From assembly GCA_946405475.1 (NCBI GenBank), contig CAMJHI010000057.1, forward strand, positions 1 to 10,291: DNA of 10,291 nt, written 5' to 3'. This DNA is from an uncultured Clostridia bacterium. GTDB taxonomy: Bacteria; Bacillota; Clostridia; Oscillospirales; Acutalibacteraceae. The notes below the pieces were generated by a model. That model was not told the origin of the DNA. It ran no database searches and was given only the letters and a program-made list of their open reading frames with translations. This document shows, one piece after another, positions 6,896 through 10,291 of the stretch. The position numbers and the translations under genes were made by a program. Each line of letters begins with the position of its first letter. Position 1 is the first letter of the stretch.

Positions 6896-8253
6896 GCCTG
6901 ACCGATCTGTTGAAAATGTGCGCGCAGAATCTGCGCCGCCGCAAGGGGCGCACGTTTCTGTCGGTGCTCGGCGTGGTGGTGGGCTGCTGCTCCATCGTGT
7001 GCATGCTGTCCATCGGCGTGGGCATGAGCGCCTCGCAGGAGCAGTGGATCAGCGAAATGGGCGACCTGACCGCCGTGGACGTCTATCCGAATTACGTGTC
7101 GGATACGAAGCTCGACGACGAGCTGATCGCGCAGCTCGGGGAGCTGCCCAACGTGACGGCCGTGGCGGCCAAGCTGAGCTTTGACGCTGTTGATTTTACG
7201 ACCTCCGTCACCGCCGGACCGGGCGGGCGCTACGTCAGCGCCTACGCCGACGTGGCCGGTTATTCGCAGCAGGCGATGCAGTCGCTGGATTACAAGCTGC
7301 TCGAGGGCAGCCTGCCCGAACGAAAGGGAACCGTCGCCATCGGGGAAGCGTTTGAATACAGCCTGACCGACAGCAAGCGGCCGGAGGGGCGCAACACCGT
7401 GGAGCTTTACGACCCCGACACGGGCGAGGAGCTCACGGGGGAGGATCGCCCAAAGCCCTTTGTCAGCCTCTCGGGCGGCAAACTCAGCTTCAACGTGACC
7501 GACGACGACGGCAAGGTGATCTACACCGAAAGCTTTCAGGTCGTGGGCAAGCTCAAACAGGATTACAACGTCGGCAGCGAGACCGATTCCGGCGTGCTGA
7601 TGCAGGCGGAGGATTTCAAGGCGTTTTGCTTCAACGCCCAGAAGGCGGCGAATCTCAAGCGCAAAACGCCGCCGTACAGCGCGGTGAAGGTGTTTGCCGA
7701 CGAAATCAACAACGTCGCCGCCGTGGAGGAAGCCATCAAGGGCATGGGCTTTGAGACCTCCAGCATGGAAAGCATGCGCGAATCGACCAAAAAAGAAATG
7801 GCGACCGTGCAGCTCGCGCTGGGCGGCATCGGCGCGGTGAGCCTGCTGGTGGCCGCCATCGGCATTATGAACACCATGATCATGTCCGTTTCCGAGCGCA
7901 CGAAGGAGATCGGCGTGATGAAAGCCCTCGGCTGCGGCTTGTCGGATATCCGCCGGCTGTTTTTGCTTGAGGCCGCCTCCATCGGCCTGCTCGGCGGGGC
8001 GGTCGGCTCGGCGCTGAGCTATCTGATCTCGGCGGTGATCGATCTGATCTATCTGCAATCCGGCAGCGCGGGCGAGGTGACGGTGGGCGTGATCGCTTAC
8101 CTGCTCACGTCGCCGCAGCGCATTTCCGTCATCCCGCTGTGGCTGTTCCTGTTCGGGCTGCTGTTTTCCCTGCTCATCGGGCTCGTTTCCGGCGCGTATC
8201 CGGCCATGAAGGCGGTGAAGATCTCGCCGCTCGAGGCCATGAAAAACGAATAA
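6892..8253 (+). CDS. ABC transporter permease, MacB/FtsX type
   Basis: The 453-residue membrane subunit paired with the ATPase at 4431-5138. The topology is that of MacB: an N-terminal helix (about 21-43, after NLRRRKGRTF), a large extracytoplasmic domain (about 45-300, MacB periplasmic core-like), then three helices at about 306-331, 358-388 and 412-438. The cytoplasmic coupling segment SVSERTKEIGVMKALG (332-347) and the ending AVKISPLEAM are family hallmarks. MacB-type proteins do not pass substrate through the membrane; they couple ATP hydrolysis to movement of their outer domain. The start ATG overlaps the preceding stop (6892-6895), with AGGAG at 6879-6883 inside the upstream gene. Several Cys lie in the first helix (GCCSIVC). 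The cargo could be a peptide, antibiotic or lipoprotein; the sequence does not say which. Confidence 0.93.
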   Translation: MSLTDLLKMCAQNLRRRKGRTFLSVLGVVVGCCSIVCMLSIGVGMSASQEQWISEMGDLTAVDVYPNYVSDTKLDDELIAQLGELPNVTAVAAKLSFDAVDFTTSVTAGPGGRYVSAYADVAGYSQQAMQSLDYKLLEGSLPERKGTVAIGEAFEYSLTDSKRPEGRNTVELYDPDTGEELTGEDRPKPFVSLSGGKLSFNVTDDDGKVIYTESFQVVGKLKQDYNVGSETDSGVLMQAEDFKAFCFNAQKAANLKRKTPPYSAVKVFADEINNVAAVEEAIKGMGFETSSMESMRESTKKEMATVQLALGGIGAVSLLVAAIGIMNTMIMSVSERTKEIGVMKALGCGLSDIRRLFLLEAASIGLLGGAVGSALSYLISAVIDLIYLQSGSAGEVTVGVIAYLLTSPQRISVIPLWLFLFGLLFSLLIGLVSGAYPAMKAVKISPLEAMKNE

Positions 8254-8261
8254 CTCAAAAA

Positions 8262-8290
8262 CGGCTTCCGTCGAACTCCGGCGGAAGCCG
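8262..8290 (+). terminator. Hairpin after the ABC operon, probable weak terminator
   Basis: A stem of 9 perfect pairs (CGGCTTCCG with CGGAAGCCG), extendable to 12 with one G-T pair and a loop AACTC, begins eight bases after the permease stop. The following sequence CTTGCTATTT is a poor T-tract, so termination may be incomplete. The -35 box of the next gene starts two bases after the stem. Confidence 0.6.
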
Positions 8291-8291
8291 C

Positions 8292-8320
8292 TTGCTATTT
8301 CAACCGTTTGTTGCTATAAT
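8292..8320 (+). promoter_or_regulatory. Predicted sigma-A promoter of the membrane protein/propeller operon
   Basis: The -35 box TTGCTA (8292-8297, 4 of 6 matches) and a perfect -10 box TATAAT (8315-8320) are 17 bases apart. Transcription should start near 8327, giving a leader of about 23 bases carrying AAGGAG (8336-8341), eight bases before the ATG at 8350. It is the strongest -10 box in the window and needs no evident activator. Confidence 0.75.
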
Positions 8321-8349
8321 CAAAGAAAAAACGAAAAGGAGCGATCGTT

Positions 8350-8997
8350 ATGTTATTCGGCGACGGGTCCGCGCTGGCGAAGGCGGCGGCGGAAGCGGCA
8401 AAAGCGGCCGTGCGCAGCACAGACAATTTCAACTGGACGTTCATCGCCCTGCTGGCGGTGGTCATTGTGGGCATCTGGATCCCGCAATGGAAAAAGAAGA
8501 ACTACAACGGCATGGCGGCGGCGCTCGCGCTTTACGGCGTGCACTGGCTGTATGAGATCGCCAACGCCGTGATCTGCCATTTCACCGGCTACGCGCTGTG
8601 GCACGTTTCGCCCGAAAGCACCAGCTTCATTCTGCTCGTCGGCGTGTCGTGGGAACTGTCGCTCATGTTTTCCGTCGCGGGCTTCATGAGCGTGGGGCTG
8701 CTGCCCGAGGACAAAGACAAAAAGATTCTCGGCGTCAACAACCGCATCGTGTTCGCCGTGGGCAACGCGCTGTTCTTTTCGGTGTTTGAAATCTTCCTCG
8801 CGTCCACGCCCGCATTCATCTGGGTTTACAAGTGGTGGGGCGCGCTGCCCGTTTTCATCACCACCTACATCCCGTTCTTCCTCGCGGCGAATCTGATCTA
8901 TGACAAGCCGCGCAAGACGCAAAAGAAATTCCTGATCGGCCTGTGGGGCACGGTCGCGGCGCTGCTCGCCGTGCTGATCCCCTGCGGCATTATCTGA
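8350..8997 (+). CDS. Six-helix integral membrane protein of unrecognised family
   Basis: I do not recognise this 215-residue protein. After an amphipathic Ala-rich start (1-27) it has about six hydrophobic segments at 28-46, 54-80, 90-116, 131-150, 163-184 and 193-212. Short Lys-rich loops (WKKKNY, KDKK, KPRKTQKK) suggest, by the positive-inside rule, which loops face the cytoplasm. Charged or polar residues sit inside or next to helices: H65 and E69 (GVHWLYEIAN), E102 (WELS) and E147 (FEIF). These could form a polar site for transport or catalysis, though nothing identifies a reaction. Start ATG has an ideal AAGGAG at eight bases. The propeller gene starts 10 bases after its stop, so the two are likely co-transcribed and perhaps functionally paired. 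A small transporter or membrane-bound enzyme is possible; neither is shown. Confidence 0.85.
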   Translation: MLFGDGSALAKAAAEAAKAAVRSTDNFNWTFIALLAVVIVGIWIPQWKKKNYNGMAAALALYGVHWLYEIANAVICHFTGYALWHVSPESTSFILLVGVSWELSLMFSVAGFMSVGLLPEDKDKKILGVNNRIVFAVGNALFFSVFEIFLASTPAFIWVYKWWGALPVFITTYIPFFLAANLIYDKPRKTQKKFLIGLWGTVAALLAVLIPCGII

Positions 8998-9007
8998 GGT
9001 ATTGAAG

Positions 9008-10192
9008 ATGAAAATGCTTTGGTTTCGCATTCTGCTTGCGCTCATCACGGCGCTCAACGCGGTCATTCCGTCGCTTGAGCTGAATCTCAGGCCCGGCGCG
9101 CTGCCGGTCGGCTTTGAAGTGGAGCGCGTGAGCGATATTTTTGCCGCCGACGGCGAGGACGTGCGCGAATACCCGACCGTGATCAAGCTCTGCCACCAGC
9201 CCGACGCCGCAAATAACGGCAAGCTGCTGGCGACCTTTGAGCGGTTCGGCAGCACCTACACGGTGTTTGAAAGCACGGACGACGCGCAAACGTGGCACAG
9301 CGTCTGTTCAATCAGGGATACGTTCAATCCGGGCTTCTGGCCGGAATGGATGCCGTTTTTGTATGAGCTGCCCACCGACGTCGGCGCGTTCCCGGAAGGC
9401 ACCGTTCTGCTGGCCGCCACCTCGGTTTACGGCCCGGGCGTGACCGACAGCACCATCACACTTTACGTCAGCACCGACGGCGGCCACAGCTTCACCGCCT
9501 TTGGCAACATCGACAAGGCGGGCGGCACGGATTGGGGCGTGTGGGAGCCGTTTCTGATCTATGAAGAAGAGACCGGCCGGCTGTTCTGCTTTTATTCCGA
9601 TGATTCCGACCCCGCGCATTCTCAAAAACTGGTCTACAAATACACGACCGATCTGGCGCACTGGAGCGACAAGATCGAATGCGTCGCCTGCGCCGACCCC
9701 GAGCTGCGCCCCGGCATGGTCTCGATTGCCGAATTGGGCGACGGCAGCTATTTCATGGTGTATGAAATGGTCGGCTTTGACGGCAACCCGATCTACTGCA
9801 AGCGCGCCGAGCACCTTGACGACTGGGGCGACCCCGCCGATTACGGCACGGTCGTTTCCGCCGCGGGCAAGGTCTTCGGTTCCTCGCCGTATGCGGTCTG
9901 GTCGCCGGTGGGCGGCAAATGCGGCACGCTGATCGTAACGGCCGACCACATGGTGCGCGGCGGGAGCCGCACGGGCACCGACCTGTTCCTGAGCTTCGAT
10001 TACGGCAAAACCTTTGCGCCCATCGACAACCCGCTGCCCTATGACAAGGGCGCCGGGCACGAACGCTGCGGCTACAGCCCGGCGCTCTTCGCGGCCGACG
10101 GCGGCGCGACGATCTATTACGCCAACAACGCGCCCCACGGCGAAGCGGGCTACCGCATCAACATTGCCAAAATCAACCTGAGCGAAAAGTAA
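9008..10192 (+). CDS. Beta-propeller protein with Asp-box repeats, sialidase-superfamily or GH93-like glycosidase
   Basis: A 394-residue protein with the six-bladed propeller features of the sialidase/BNR superfamily. Three Asp-boxes are visible: STDDAQTW (89-96), STDGGHSF (155-162) and SFDYGKTF (329-336). YPTVIKL (55-61), GVWEPFL (177-183) and LRPGMVSI (233-240) recall GH93-type exo-arabinanases more than classical GH33 sialidases, which have an F/YRIP motif that I do not see. E180 (WEPF) and E253 (VYEMVG) are candidate catalytic acids by inference only. Residues 1-25 are hydrophobic after MKMLWFR with no clear cleavage site, so the protein is exported or anchored by this helix. Start: ATG at 9008 is seven bases after GAGGT (8996-9000), which overlaps the upstream stop; the in-frame TTG at 9002 is only one base from it and is rejected. 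Its substrate is unknown. Confidence 0.82.
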   Translation: MKMLWFRILLALITALNAVIPSLELNLRPGALPVGFEVERVSDIFAADGEDVREYPTVIKLCHQPDAANNGKLLATFERFGSTYTVFESTDDAQTWHSVCSIRDTFNPGFWPEWMPFLYELPTDVGAFPEGTVLLAATSVYGPGVTDSTITLYVSTDGGHSFTAFGNIDKAGGTDWGVWEPFLIYEEETGRLFCFYSDDSDPAHSQKLVYKYTTDLAHWSDKIECVACADPELRPGMVSIAELGDGSYFMVYEMVGFDGNPIYCKRAEHLDDWGDPADYGTVVSAAGKVFGSSPYAVWSPVGGKCGTLIVTADHMVRGGSRTGTDLFLSFDYGKTFAPIDNPLPYDKGAGHERCGYSPALFAADGGATIYYANNAPHGEAGYRINIAKINLSEK

Positions 10193-10206
10193 GCGTCAGC
10201 AAAAAC

Positions 10207-10247
10207 AAAACCGGCTCCTCTCCCAAACGGGAAAGGAGCCGGTTTTT
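10207..10247. terminator. Strong bidirectional intrinsic terminator
   Basis: AAAACCGGCTCCT (10207-10219) pairs perfectly with AGGAGCCGGTTTT (10234-10246), and an inner TCCC/GGGA stem closes a small loop. The plus strand has a T-run at 10243-10247 and the minus strand a T-run opposite the A-run at 10207-10210, so it can stop transcription from both sides. It ends the propeller operon and probably also the gene entering from the right. Confidence 0.9.
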
Positions 10248-10257
10248 CGTGAGCGGT

Positions 10258-10291
10258 TCAATACTTTTCCATGCCTTCCATGTTGAACACC
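10258..10291 (-). CDS. Probable C-terminal end of a convergent gene, partial at window edge
   Basis: On the minus strand an open frame enters from the right edge and reads VFNMEGMEKY before a TGA stop (10258-10260). It is only 10-11 codons, so no family can be assigned. Support comes from context: the frame stops 11 bases before a bidirectional terminator, the usual arrangement for two genes that meet tail to tail. Another frame could be the real one. Confidence 0.4.
   Translation of the reverse strand, partial: VFNMEGMEKY

Noticed and set aside
6721..8058. Open frame of 445 codons on the minus strand, opposite the permease
   Set aside because: His/Ala/Arg-rich shadow of a clear MacB-type permease.
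9002..9007. TTG at 9002 as start of the propeller gene
   Set aside because: It lies one base after the GAGGT ribosome-binding site; ATG at 9008 has a seven-base spacing.
8353..9255. Open frame of 300 codons on the minus strand, opposite the membrane protein and the start of the propeller gene
   Set aside because: It spans two well-supported genes with good ribosome-binding sites, and its product is charged and low-complexity.

Overview
The window looks like a piece of chromosome from a GC-rich member of the Firmicutes/Clostridia, probably an Oscillospiraceae-like or related gut anaerobe. This rests on strong AGGAGG-like ribosome-binding sites, sigma-A-type promoters with 17-bp spacers, intrinsic terminators, a glycan-degrading gene set, and a MacB-type ABC system with a membrane-anchored repeat protein where a Gram-negative cell would have MacA/TolC. 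Lineage is inferred from style only; there is no rRNA or marker gene.

Layout. (1) Bases 1-894, minus strand: the N-terminal 298 residues of a secreted type-B carboxylesterase, running off the left edge. (2) Bases 895-1099: a divergent promoter region. (3) Bases 1100-4273, plus strand: a complete cytoplasmic GH38 alpha-mannosidase, closed by a strong terminator. (4) Bases 4323-4397: a control region with three direct repeats at exactly 10-bp spacing and a fourth at 11 bp, just upstream of a promoter with a good -10 and a poor -35. It drives (5) a tightly coupled three-gene operon (4431-8253): ABC ATPase, a secreted and membrane-anchored beta-sandwich repeat protein, and a FtsX/MacB-type permease, joined by two 4-base ATGA overlaps. 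(6) A hairpin, then a near-consensus promoter, then a second operon (8350-10192): a six-helix membrane protein of unrecognised family and a beta-propeller protein with Asp-boxes of the sialidase/GH93 type. (7) A bidirectional terminator, and at the right edge what looks like the last codons of a convergent gene.

How they may work together. The esterase is probably extracellular and may deacylate glycans or other esters; the mannosidase trims alpha-mannosides inside the cell; the propeller protein probably acts on glycans at the cell surface. This is a carbohydrate-active neighbourhood, but no shared regulon can be shown. The ABC operon is a separate module. It is the best candidate for something less described: a MacB-like transporter or mechanotransmission complex in which a CARDB-like repeat protein takes the adaptor position, under what looks like activator control. 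Most other long open frames, including antisense ones of over 1000 codons, are composition artefacts opposite real genes.
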